A stretch of DNA of 64,000 nucleotides from Taenia hydatigena (taxonomy: Eukaryota; Platyhelminthes; Cestoda; Cyclophyllidea; Taeniidae): assembly GCA_036345935.2 (NCBI GenBank), contig JADWOT020000009.1, positions 5,785,381 through 5,849,380 of the forward strand. Reading direction: 5' to 3'. The translations under genes and the position numbers were made by a program. This document shows positions 1-36,400 of this stretch, one piece after another. Under the pieces are notes generated by a model. It saw only the letters and a program-made list of their open reading frames with translations, searched no databases and was not told the origin of the DNA. Every line of letters begins with the position of its first letter. Positions within the stretch are counted from its first letter, which is position 1.

Positions 1-37
1 ATGCAAATGAAAGCGTTTGTACAACATCTCGCTTTAG

Positions 38-157
38 GATGAAATCGCAAAAGGCCTCGCTGCTATGGCGGCGGCACAGTGGCAACATTTCAAACGCTGC
101 GAGGAGATTATGCTTCGTCTAAGCACCGAGGTTAACTTGGAGAGCTTACCGCAGTGA
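38..157 (+). CDS. Terminal coding exon of an unrecognised gene (5' part lies left of the window)
   Basis: A reading frame opens right after an acceptor-like CTTTAG (ending at 37) and runs 39 codons to a TGA at 155-157. The peptide starts DEIAKGLAAMAAAQWQHF and ends STEVNLESLPQ. It is helical in character, with Ala, Lys/Arg and Glu spread as in an amphipathic helix, and its codon use looks like that of the other exons here. The frame assumes the exon starts in phase 0. I do not recognise the family. The rest of the gene would lie upstream of base 1. It could be a chance open frame, but the acceptor and the coding-like composition argue for a true last exon. Confidence 0.45.
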   Translation, partial: DEIAKGLAAMAAAQWQHFKRCEEIMLRLSTEVNLESLPQ

Positions 158-663
158 TGCTATTATATCTATTCAGGTGACTAGCCGATAGCTCCCAACC
201 CTTATGGATATTCAATATCTCCCTCCTTGTCTTCTCCTCCTGTCTCAACAGAAGCGCGGTACCATATTCTATACATTCCCAAGAGACTCCATCTCCCATC
301 AACGCAATTATGACTTTCGCGAGGTGGAATCAAAATTATGCGTGGTCATACTTTTCATCGCCAAATTCAATCTATTCCAATAAGTTTACGTATGAACGAG
401 AAAGGTGTGACATCCCATCTATCTTGAGCAACTTTATTAAATGATTATTATTTTTTGAAATATGCAGCCTAAAGGAGAGAATGTCATCGAATGTTGAACT
501 GAATTTCAAGTTTTACTAGAATAGGGCTGCGGCTGCGTGGTGTCACCGGGCTGGCGATTTCCCATTTCGGTGGTGGGACTAATACGAATCATAATAAGAT
601 GTTTTGCATGCATGAGCTTCGGACATTAGAATGCTAAACTTAAGTTTGGACCTTGATACACTT

Positions 664-669
664 AATAAA
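664..669 (+). terminator. Candidate polyadenylation signal AATAAA
   Basis: This is a canonical AATAAA hexamer about 0.5 kb downstream of the TGA that ends the exon at 38-157. It could define the 3' end of that gene. AATAAA is common in AT-rich DNA, so the assignment is weak. Confidence 0.25.
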
Positions 670-2986
670 AAACTCCATTTCTACGTTGACTAGACACAAT
701 GCTTCTTTGTAAGCAAACTTCACTTCATTTTCGCTAAGTCCGCTGCCAAAAATCTTCTGCTAATGGCTTGAACATCGTTGTTTACAGCTCTAGCATCGCA
801 TGATTATGGACTGAAAAGGCATCGTTCTCGAACAGCTTTTGGATCGCAGTCTTTTAGGCACTTGGGCGTTTGCAACACTACGAAACTGCTTAGTGAAATT
901 AAGGCATTTTCTTATGCTATAATTATGAATTCACTGTTCTTAATTATGAAACGTTCTAGGTGCTATTGTTTCGGCTTATGGGTCAGGGCAACTGAGGCCT
1001 GTGATTTGGCACATTTCGTAGCCGACCAATCTTTTATTATTTTTCATAAATCTCAAGCATCATTGTTGTAAAAATGACTTTTTTTGTGGACCTGTCGCAT
1101 TTACCATCTGGAAGGGTATTCATACAAGCTTGACACATGATGAAAAACAAATCGGAATCTAATATTTGCAATTCTTGCTTCTGATTTGGTGGGCTAGAGA
1201 GATTTGAAGTCCTGTTGATTCATCAAGCGCTCATTTAGTTAAGCGGGGAAATTGCTGGTAGACCACCGTAAAAATTAGAAGTACTTTGAGGTACATCAGA
1301 AGCGACCTTTCTACCTCCCCCCTCTAAAGCAAATTTAGAATAGACGGTCAGTATTGTCAAGACATCCTAACAGTAGATCACTATCGCGGAGCGCGTTAAC
1401 TCACAGCGGAGGTGCATCTAACGTACTTTTGCTCAGCTACACCTCAAACAAAACACCGTCATCTCATCACACTAGAGCAAGGGATGCTTCATGAGCCCCT
1501 CGATCAAGCGTGGCAATTGGATGACTATATCTGCTGTTTCCTTTGCGCTAAAACTCCCTAAAATGTGGTTTAATTCGGCCGCCGCTAGGATCCGTGCTTA
1601 CATGGAGGGAATTGATAAATTTTTGCCGAAATCACGGCCTACGTGTGGGTTCCCAAATCTGAAACTCTAGATTTCTTACAACTTTTGCTACATACAATCA
1701 TGCGAACTATTACACTATTACATCCATTTGTTAAATTATTGGTACTCAACAATGATTATAGGCCTATGCTATAAACTAAAATAACCGCATCATTAAATCA
1801 AGTAATTAAAGTATACGCACAGTAAATTCCAATATAGTTAAAACAGTTTACTATTCTTTGAGCAATTGTATGTCGAAGTCTTTTCATGTTACTTGAGTTT
1901 ATGTTAGTTAGCTTATTTTATGTAAAAACTATGGCTTTATTACCAAACAGCAAATTACGTGTTCTTATTTTTCTCATGATTAACCAGGGACTATTATTGC
2001 AATTCAAACAATGGGCAGAAATATAGTAAAAAAGCACATAACTATGCTAGATTTAAAATACCGAAGAATCACTAAATGTAGTAAAGTGGTTTATGTTGCC
2101 TTATTTAAGATTTTGTTACAATGCGTATAACGCAACGACTCATCGTAAATTAACAAATGAAACAAAGCAACTACATACAAATTTATTAACAATGCAAATG
2201 TGGTTTACTAAAGAATTCTGACTTTTTACTAAACACCTAAATGGACTACACCGTGTTGGAAGTCTATTCATAAAAAATGCATAAATGTTTGCACTCGCCG
2301 TGGGACCTGGCGCCCTTTTCAGGAGACTATTTTAAGAATTTCGCAAAATTATGCGAAAATCCATGCACTTAGGCTAATCTCTTATTTCTGCACTATACGC
2401 CTCTATCAACTAAAAAAGGCAACCGGCATAAATGATAGCCTGATAGGGGCTCACTATAGGGCTAGCAGAAAATAATCCCTCATCAATTTGTTAAAACAAA
2501 CAACCCAGTTACTACATAATTACAAATGTACTTGTATTTATTTTACATTTGATCTATTCCTTTTTTTAATTTTTTGTGTTTACTAAAGCGATTGCATTTT
2601 TTGTTGGCTATTGTTTATATACAAACGTATCTGCCTCTTTAATTAGTATAAAGAGTAGTATTATGTCCCACTGTTCACCAAATTTGAACCTTAAAGCGAT
2701 TTAATAATCAATTACAAGTGCAAAAAGTGAAGTTTTTAACAGTTAGGAACTCAAACCTGCCAAATGGGCACATGTGAAAGGTTTCTTCCAATCGCATTTT
2801 GATGTTTCTTACTTTCCATTTCCTTCTTTCATTTTTATGGAAGAACTAGAGCTTTTCTTTTCCTTCGAGTCATTGGTGCAGTCTCAATTGGAAGGCTGGT
2901 TCAAACAGTGCCCTTCCCACTTGGGACGGTGTATTAAAACACAAAAGTCGATTGACCATTCTGTTCCTCCAATTTCAGACTCGTTA

Positions 2987-3100
2987 GTGTAGAGTCCGGA
3001 GACTTCCTTGAGGGCAAAAGAAGGCATAATATTAGGCCATAAAGCCTCCGCAAGTAGTACATCCTTTTGGCGGCATGGCCTTAAGGTCACGGGAATAGCC
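2987..3100 (+). repeat. Fragment of the TG...CA dispersed repeat (LTR-like family), copy 1
   Basis: The start resembles the other copies: GTGTAGAGTCCGGAGACTTC followed by a run of the form GAGGGCAAAAGAAGGC. It becomes unrecognisable after a GGCATGGCC segment near 3075. The right terminus (CTACA) and a target duplication are not visible, so this is a degraded or truncated copy in the plus orientation. Confidence 0.55.
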
Positions 3101-6100
3101 TCTCAGCTCCTCCGTACGTCGATGTGCATTTTCTATCAAACTACAAATTGTTATGACCCCTAATGTAGTTCAAGTACAGTTATCGTTTATTTTCGTTTGG
3201 TTAAAAGCTGAAAGTTTTGAAAGCGTTTAATTAGTTTCCAGCGAAATCAATGTAAATTAAATACACGATGTAATAAATTCGGTTGTGAAATTATTATTCA
3301 ATTGGAAATATTTGCAAGTTATTAGTTGCTGCGATTTATTTACCACATTAAACCAGCAATGCAATGTAACCACTTAGAAGGGTGCTAGTGTGAGTAGGTG
3401 TAGACGAGGACAATCGAACTAGTAGTAAGCGGTTTGATAGTCACTTCATATTTGGGCTATCGTCCTTTTTACATGTATTGCGGTTTGAATAGGGTAACCG
3501 GAATTCTATGCTATCCAGTGCTATGAAACACTGATACACATCTAGTTTTGTGCTGATTCATGACGAAATGAGGTGAAATTGGTCCACTCGATTCGGATTA
3601 ACAAAGCACTGCTAAACTACCTGCATCTTCGTAAGCATTTGCATAAAGTGCTATTTTGGGGTATTCATTGAGTTAAAAAACGACGGCTTTTAAACTTTTC
3701 CTTTCACCAATCTTCAATCATCTCATTTTCGCATAAATTTGCTTTGACAAGCGGATTGGGTCCTCGATGCGGTCGATTGGTGAACGGTTGCACACGCAAT
3801 GCATATGCGTCAAGGGAATGCAGAAGTTTATTTGATACACGCTGAAACATCTTTTAGACCCACTCGTTTAATTCACTTCACCAAGCGTCTTAGAGCCCAT
3901 AGGACGTGAAGGGTGTAGTCTCATTAAAATGCTTGTCTTTCTCCCTGACGTAATTGAGGTCTCTTGGCAAAGGTGTCGGGATGGCCGAACTTTCTACAGA
4001 GAGCTCTCTTAGTGCATTAATCACTGCCACTTTAAGGATGTTTCCGTAAAGTACGACTCGATTATGGATCAACACAACTTTACTCCCTAATTGGCTTGGT
4101 ATCAGCCATCGTAGGTGTGATACGACTTCGTGTCATGATTTCCACATTACTCAGGGCGTGGTCGCGTTCTGTAAATGCATGTAACCTACAGAATGCGTGT
4201 TCACAAAACAGTCATTCGGGAGTTTCTTGTAAATAGTCACCACCACCTGACAGCCTTCCCCCCACCTACCTACCAGCTCGACTAGTTTATCCGTAACTAA
4301 CGTTTACGGCCTTTCTTAATTCAATGAACACATTCATCAATATTTTTAGCTTTTTTCAAACTTCCCTTTCCACTTGGCTCGTTTGTACATCGCATCGAAA
4401 TTTATCTTCCTTTCTAGCAATTTAGAGAAGAAGTATTGTGCAAATGTAATAAGTAGAAATTTGAAATGGTTTTCAGGCGTCTTTTAGCTCTTAAATTCTT
4501 TACTTGGAAAATAGTCTTTTAGCTGAATTACTGCAATAACATCGTCCTTAAATAAGGACTGTAAATATCTGGTAAGACTTGTACAAAATCCAGCCAGTTC
4601 TTTAGCATTTGTCACATATGGGAACCAAAAGCCAGTCTCCCTCAAATTTACATAATTGCGCATAATGTGACGATGAAACACAAAACAACATCAATTTCAA
4701 AGAAACTGTTGAAATACATAAGAAAGCCGCCGCAAAAACGCTTTTATTTCATCTATTGAACTGTTTATGTGTGGCACATTGAAAGTGTTCGCAGCTCTCA
4801 GAGAACCCCACCTGTTCTTCAAATATGACCACAGGATGGAAGTAAAACCAACCTCGATATAATGAAACAGCATTCGCATGTCGAAAACCCCGAGAAACTG
4901 CGTGGAACAGGGCCTCAACTTGCCGTCTTTCCCCATGACGTTCAGTGGAAACAGCACATGACGCTTCCCCCGTGCTTCGCATCTAACCAAGTCTCTCGGT
5001 CAAATTGGTGGTGGCAGTGGTAGCTGCCTTTTGAGCGAGAGGCAGCGATTGGTTCCTCCAATCATGAAGCACGAGGGTAGGCAAATAGGCTGCGAATATT
5101 TGGATTCTCACGAATGTCATGCATAGTTGCCTTGACATCAGGATCTACTCGTTAGTTGAAAGCGTCGCAGCTTTTCAACTCCTAAATTGAGCAGCGAATT
5201 CCACTTTTGCTAATCTTGCAAGATAAGCATGACTATGAGGGGGATTAATTCGACTTAAAGCCTGACTTGATAACCTTTGTAAAATCGTAGATCCTTAGTT
5301 GGAGAGCATAACACTACACAGTCCAAAACCTTGATGAATTTAGGCTAAAATAATCGGTCCATTCCCACGGAGTAAATTTGCGCAATTAAGATGTGTAAGG
5401 CAATTAGCTTTATAATATTTTTAACGCTCATTTTCACAGACGCCCATTTGATAGCGCTGGTCCTTTTTATGGTCGTGAATCGTAGTAAGCCAATGGCGAT
5501 GGGATGGGATGGGGGCATATGGCGTTAGGTGGCTTGAAAAGTTACGACAGTAAACGTGGATTTCGAAAATACCAGCGAGCATTTCGAGTCCACTTAGGTT
5601 CACGATTCCTAACTTCTCAGCCCTTTCACGCATCAAGAAGAAGTTGGCGTCATCAAGCGAGGTCTCATCCAGGATTTAAGGTGCTCATGTCACACTGATT
5701 TTCACAATAAACTCCAACTCTTCAAACTTCGTAGACACTACTTGTGCATGCTTTCAAAAAAGGAACTGCATAACTAAAGCCCCTGCAATTCAAAAACAAT
5801 TAAAGAATTCAAAGTGGCGTCAGGGCCTATTTCGGAAGCGTAAGCACTGCATGATCATGTAACACACCGTCTGCGTAGATCTTGCAAACGCAATCTACGT
5901 TAACACCACTTTATACGTCGATCTGTGCATATTGAAGTTGGACAACGAAAATTCGCTTCAATCGCTAATGGCCAGTCCCCTGTTTTGCGTGGTCCGAACT
6001 ACTTCACTACCTGGATACTTCGTATTTAGGCATGAGGGAAGAGATTCGCTAAAGCTTAACGCTTGGATGTGTAGTGGCCTTTAACTTAAAATGCTGTGCA

Positions 6101-8641
6101 CGGGCCGGTAAACGTACGAGAAATTACATTCAGTGGAAGGAACTTGCTAAGTGACAGCTAACACTGGTGAAGGTTAACAGAAACAGGGTGCGCATCTATT
6201 AGCCAAAGGAATTAGGCAATGATATTCGGATTGCTTGAAAGTTGAAAAAGTTAAACAGAGTCATATGTTTGTCCACTCATTTACTGCACGCCTCCTACTC
6301 AAACCGACATTGTGGTAGCATAGAACGAAGTGATAGTTTATGTCAAAATAATGATGGAAGGGCTGTGGGTGGCGCAGGTGCCTTGCATTAATTGGCAGCA
6401 TGTGCTACGTCACCTCGACTAGCAATGAAGGAGCCATCGAGATTGGCACAAGATTAGGTTGATTATCCCTCTGAATGTTTAGTAATAGAATACTACAACT
6501 AAGCTATGCATTCAGTGTGGTCCGTTATCACCAAAAATTGTATTCAAAGATTAGACTAAACATTTGATTAAATAAACAAAACTGGATTTTCGTTTAAACT
6601 AGGCGCCACTGCAACGGTGCCCAATGCTATTCTTCCAACCTATCATGAGCACCCACTCAGTCACGACAGATACTCAGTCCACTTCTCTAAATAATGCCCA
6701 CGTACGCCGAATTTCCGAGTCGCAGTTGTGCCAGACGAAAAAAGTGCATTCATGGTCAAGCAAATTTACTATTCACAAGAATTGAACCGTTCGCTTATTT
6801 GGATCAGGCCTCATCCACTCAAGGCAAAGTACTTTTAACCTTTCAAAAGTCTCCAATTCTCCTAGCACCACCTTTGTGTATGTGTACACACAATGTACAC
6901 ACCCCAAAATTTTTTAGCAAATAATAGGCGATGTGGCTCAATCATGCCCTCGTGATTCAATGTCGCATAATGAAACGTGAACGGTGCGTTTCAAGTGACC
7001 CCGCCCGACGACAGTGTTTATAAAGGGACTAAAAAAAGGCCCATTTGAATCCATTTTGCGAGTTAAGTAAGTGTAAAACACTAGGTTAACTAGCTGATTA
7101 TTAAATTCCCTTGTTGGTGTGGGAAGATAATAATGGCGACGATAATAGGTGATTTTTACGATTTATTTATAGCAATAAAAATCCACACGTCCGTGCCATT
7201 CATTACATCTCATGCGACATACAAAGCGTCATGTTGAGTCACATAAGTGCTTACTGAACCACCATCGACTGCTGTCTCACAATTCAGCAGGATTCTGCTG
7301 TCAGTTAACGTATTATGCACATGCGTTACAACCCATTTCTGGCGAATAAAATACCACCAGTGACCTGGACAATAAGGTGACTCCCCAAAATGTCACTACT
7401 TCCCCTTCCACATAACTGCAGTTTATCTCGCTTATTTTTGGAACATTTTTTCAATGCCTGTAACTGTCCTCCCCAGTACAGCCTTCCAACTTGGTCGCTA
7501 AAAAGTTGGCGGTTATTTGCAGCAGTAAATGACAGATTTGATAATAGGTTGAAATCATGTGGATAGACCCATACCTCCTACCGCTGTATTCCAAGCAAAA
7601 GCTAAATCATCATTTCTGCCATTCCTCCTTATGTTAAATTTCTAAAGCAGACCCTAGATGCGTTAACATTGCCGAGAATGCTTCTTGGAAGATCGAGGAA
7701 ATCGGGGTCACCTTTTGAGTCCACCGATCTCAGGAGTTATCTGTAAAGTTTTTATTCTCTTTTGAAGCCTTCCACAGCACAGGTGCTGTTCAATGTGTCT
7801 GATTACAATTGTTCTTTACTCGATTTCAAATCTAATCAGAAATCGGTGTGACGTCTGTAGCAAATATTGCCTCTGTCAAGACACCTGTCTGCAATTTCAA
7901 GGTTTGTTCTCTCCATCCTCCACCATGTATTTTGATCCATGCTGCTAGCTTGATTTCACCCCCTTTAAGAACCGTGCTTTTGGATATTCCACCTCCACGA
8001 GTGCAGCTGGATCATTTCTGGCATCAATGGGATAAAAGAGTTCATGGTTACACCGGCTGGTACGTACTTGAGGAAGATGTTAAGAAGTGCTCCTAACTCA
8101 CGCACATATGTCTGGGGTAATTTTTATGGCCTCTGGTTACTGGAATTGTTTTTGTTCCGATTCATTCACGTACCAGCGTATTTGCTTTCTGTTCAAACCT
8201 CACTCAGGTTGGTAGATGCCTTCCACTAGGCGCAGAATGATACCAAGTGTTACCATATAAGAAAGAAATGGATCGTGTGAACAAATCACACGGCAATACC
8301 AGATTAAATAAACTAAGAATTGTCACAAATAAATAGACTAGAATTCCGCTAAAGGCTCCTTGAACCTAAGTAAATACGATGAGCTAGGCGAAGAAATGAC
8401 TTAGGTAAGCTAAAAGGGATAGTGCGACCACCTTGCTTGAACAGCTATCTATTTGAAACAAAAGGAATGGAGTCCTAGGTTAAGAAGACAAATCCATATT
8501 AATAGTGATGCTTGTAGCTCCCTCACTGCATAGCACAGAGCTAACGCTCACAGGGGTCATGGCGTGGTCATGAAAATCGTCGCGATACTGGCGTCGGTAG
8601 GTGAAGCAGACACTGAAAGCGCCTCGCCTGGCGTGCAGACA

Positions 8642-8688
8642 CTTCGCCTCGCCTCACTTCGCTGCGCTTCGCCTCGCCTCGCCTCGCC
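8642..8688 (+). repeat. Imperfect CYTCG pentamer tandem repeat
   Basis: At least nine consecutive pentamers of the form CTTCG/CCTCG occur here, with single-base variants (CCTCA, CTGCG). They sit about 250 bp upstream of the kinase start codon, in a CpG-rich block that continues into the first coding exon. The tract lies within an open frame that runs into the kinase frame, but it is most likely 5' untranslated or promoter sequence. Confidence 0.7.
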
Positions 8689-8941
8689 ATTCCATATGCA
8701 TGCGCATACGCCCCGGCGAATGTCTGTAGATCATTTGTACCTTCTCAGCCAATCAGAATGGGACTCGTACCTGATAGGTGGAGACGTCGTCGTGGGTTCT
8801 GCCGGCATACGCGCCACTGTAAATCAATTCGTCACTTCGCTTTGCGTGCACACGTCGTCGTCGAGGTGGCTCTGCGCTACTTTGCATCTAGGATGGATGT
8901 ATAATTTGCCATTCGCTCCTCTTCTCACGGCTCAAGTAACA

Positions 8942-32893
<23,952 letters not shown>

Positions 32894-33484
32894 TCTTTTG
32901 TACTCCCGTACTCCATACATACTAATGCTTATTTTCTCTACTCGATCCTTGCCTCTCCCACGCTCTGTTCCTACTTAACGCCTACGTCTTGCCTTTCGAC
33001 CCTACTATGGCCCTCTTTCCTCCTCTCCATGTACCTAGAACTGCATTCAAAACGCACAAACTTATTTTCTTCCCACGACACCACCGCTCCCGACCTTCTC
33101 TCTTTGATCGTATGGTGCACGCCACACCGCACCACGCCACCAAAGCGCATCTCCTCTTTTCCACATGCACTACTTGGTTCTGATCGATGCTCCTCTCCAG
33201 TATGTCGTACCACTCGTGAGCAATGTACAGATTGTAGTAGGTGTAGTAGTGCGACACTATGCTATTTTCTGCTACAAAACCAAATGCATTACAACCTAAA
33301 TATACGTACTCACAGTATCGCAAGATTGCCCAATTTCTCGGGAAAGAATGGGTGCTTGTAGTCTATATCTTAAACGCAATAAGCAACGATGAAATTTCCT
33401 GCCCGTCAAGTTTGTTCCCGTCTGCAAATTCACTAAAAAGTGATAGCGGTAGCAAAACGTATAAACACGCCTAAAGAAAAGGTT
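32894..33484. other. Convergent 3' intergenic region (kinase / NUP93)
   Basis: 591 bp separate the stop codons of two genes pointing at each other. It must hold both 3' untranslated regions. No canonical AATAAA is present for either strand; the closest plus-strand match is AATAAG near 33379. The first half is pyrimidine-rich on the plus strand. Confidence 0.6.
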
Positions 33485-36400
33485 TCAAGTACAGGAGGAG
33501 GCGGAGGAGAGCTGCATTTCCACCTGCGAGAGGCGCGCGTACACTTCGCTAGGCATGCGATATGGAATGCGCCCAACGAAAGTGATGAGGGCCCGAGTTC
33601 TGGCTCTCACCTCTACAAGACACATCGAGGGCCCACTGTTGCCAATTGGTGTGCGTCCGATGGAGATGCCACGCTCCCTACAAGGCCATACGCAAAGTAA
33701 GAGCCAACACGTTTTCCTCCATTATTACCAGGCTTCCGGATTATTTTGTTCACAAATGCCATTCCCTAGGCTGACCAAACACTTAAATAAGTTCAAAATA
33801 TTGGTGGAATTTGAGCACAAGTCCGTGAAAAAGTCAAAAAGTGAATTTGAGGCCAGTGGAAAGCAAACACAGACGGATTTTCCAGTCGGACTTTTGGAGG
33901 ATTTAAAGGGACGAATTCCGCTCAAATTCAGATTCAATCAACTCAATAATTCTCATAGGAATCAAAGCAACAAAGAATAAGATACCGTCCAGTATGTTAC
34001 TTCAACTTCAGAACGGTTTCGCTTGACAGATTTTAGGTGAATTCTGGTAGAAATTCCAAGCTTTTCTGCAAGCAATGCAAAAGTCACATGAAGGACTCAC
34101 GGTAAAACATCGAGTGACATTTCAAGGAATGGGTAAAAAGCTTTGTATCGTGATCGCATTCAATTTGTGCCCACTAAACTTCAACCAACTGATATTCATT
34201 CGATTCCTCTTCTATGCAATGAATTCATCCTGATCTAAATACCCTTTAGGAATTTGTCAAGGAAGCTTTCGGTCAGATAACCTATTTTCGCCAAATTTAG
34301 ATTTTTAAAAAGCAGAGATTAGGGAAATGTCACCTGTGAAACCAAGTCAACTGCTAGGACATAAATCGTCCAAAAGGCAAGCGAAACAAAAGTGCCGTAC
34401 TCATTAGCCTTCGCGGTGGAGGCTTTGGCGGTGATACATCGCATGAGCTGCAGAAGTGCGGCGGGAATGGGTCTACGAACGAGGTCGGAAAGGGCAGCGA
34501 AACCAGCCACCTTGGCATCGATTTCCTCGCTGGTGGCAGTCGAGGGCAGGAGGCCCAATCGGTCCATGTGATCCAGCGCTGCCTGCCATTGACCCGCGCT
34601 GGCCAGATCAAAGAAAGTAGCCAAATCGAGGAGGTAGTAGAGAGTCCGAGCGGCCGACTGGAGGGCTGGTGAGGCGTCTCCGCAACTCTCGCTGTCTGAG
34701 CTCACTGCTCCACCAACTGCTGAAGTAATCGGGTCCAGGCGCCGAACGCTAAGACCGACCTAGCGAAGGAGGAAAAGCGAGGGGAGATTGGTGACGGAGT
34801 GACCATCGGAAACACCGAAAAAGTTACATGACTGATAAAATTACGGACCTCAGTAGCCAGACGCAATATGTTCTGTCGCTCAGAGTTACCAGTGGCGTTG
34901 AGACCATTGAAATCGTCAACAGCAACCACACCAACAAGAAGGAGGTTGGTGAGACGAACGGCAGAAAGGAGATTTTTGACTTCTCCAGCGAGGAGATAGA
35001 CACTCACGGCCTGCGCCATTTGGCCTCGGGCCTCCAGCATCTCTGCAACGGTGGTGATGAGCGAGATAGGCGGCGCCACACTCGCAAACCGATCGATAGC
35101 GCCGGCCTGACGCAAAGCTCCGCTGTCGGGAATGAGCCGGCCGAGGAGAAGGTCGAACTCGCCCGTCTGAATGGCCAACTCACCCACGCACTGGACGAAG
35201 AGACTGTGCATCTCAAAACCAGGCAAACTCGCTACCGCCGTCTTTTCTTTGCCCTTAGTCACAGAAGGAAGGTCATGCAGGAAGTAGTAGTAATTCATGC
35301 ACAGAGTCGGGTTGCCCGATTCAAATTTACGTGTGTAGAGGAGCAATAGACGGATGAAGTTAAGGCGCCGGAAACCAGAAGGATCAGAATCAACACGAGA
35401 CACTAAAAGAAAGCAATTTGGCGGAGTAAAATGTGATTCCAAACACAATCTAATCGTGAGTTAGTACCGCCTAGATCAAGGACGCCAAAACGTAAATTGC
35501 TTTCAGTAAAAATTCATTCAAAAGCTGGTAGTTAAAAACGTCAGGAAAAATTAACGGGTTCAAAGGCATCGCGCATGGACAGAATGGAAGGAAAAACCAA
35601 CCGAGTGGTGCCTGTTTTGAGGTCGGTAGGAGGAGGATTTTCATTTCACGAAGTAGAAGAGCTAGATGAACGGCGTGACAACGCAATCCTTCGATACGCG
35701 ACAGAAAAGCCAATGCTCCTTCAAATTGTTGGCTTAGACAGAGGATTTTGAAGTACATAAGAGGCTGATTCCAAGCATCAAAGTATGTTTCACCTACAGA
35801 AGGACTTCGTTTCAGAAGCGTTGGAAGTGAATAAACAGTAATCTTATGGTCAAACACTCTTTCATACCATATGTATCATAAAGGAGATTTTGCAGTTGAC
35901 CGATGGTAAGATTCTCAACATCATCTTGTTGATCAGTTGTACCATCATTTGTATGAATTTGTGAAAGCCTAAGCCACAGGAAATCATCAATACTTTGACC
36001 CACATCAGTATGTGCATCAGAAAGATCGCAGCATCCCAGGAGACAGTATACCAGCCTATCAAAAGCCATCGGAAGATTTTTTTAACCATGTAGCCTTGTA
36101 GAACACAAGTGAGAGCCAAATGTTACCTCTTGTACGGGTCACGAGAGGTCTTCACTAGTCGCCGATATGTCTTCCGAACATTTGCCACCAATTTGGGAGG
36201 CAGACACCTGCCTTCAACCATGAAAGTGTTCAGAATTTGAACGAAATCCCCCAGATTATTACTATAAGGGTTAAGGCATCAAATGCTCATCTACTCCAGA
36301 TAGACCTCTGTAGTGTTACAAGCAAAACTTACGCTGCATCAGATGCGACGCTAGCGGCATCCTGCAAGGCACCACAACGAAGGCAGTAGTATATCATGGG

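Larger units (their letters stand above)
158..8560. other. Intergenic stretch, no recognisable gene
   Basis: About 8.4 kb of AT-rich sequence lies between the terminal exon at the left edge and the protein kinase gene. The open frames here are short, lack splice-consistent partners and encode peptides I cannot relate to any family. One fragment of the TG...CA repeat family is present at about 2987-3100. Regulatory elements or 5' untranslated exons of the kinase gene could lie in the right-hand part, but nothing specific is visible. Confidence 0.5.

Noticed and set aside
778..1071. 97-codon frame near the left edge
   Set aside because: No similarity, no splice context, composition like surrounding non-coding DNA.
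8564..8941. Open frame continuing upstream of the kinase ATG
   Set aside because: It begins only with GTG, contains the CYTCG pentamer array translated as low-complexity residues, and has no similarity to PKG. It is best read as 5' leader.
33555..33980. 141-codon plus-strand open frame
   Set aside because: Its left part overlaps the last NUP93 exon on the minus strand and the rest shows no family similarity.
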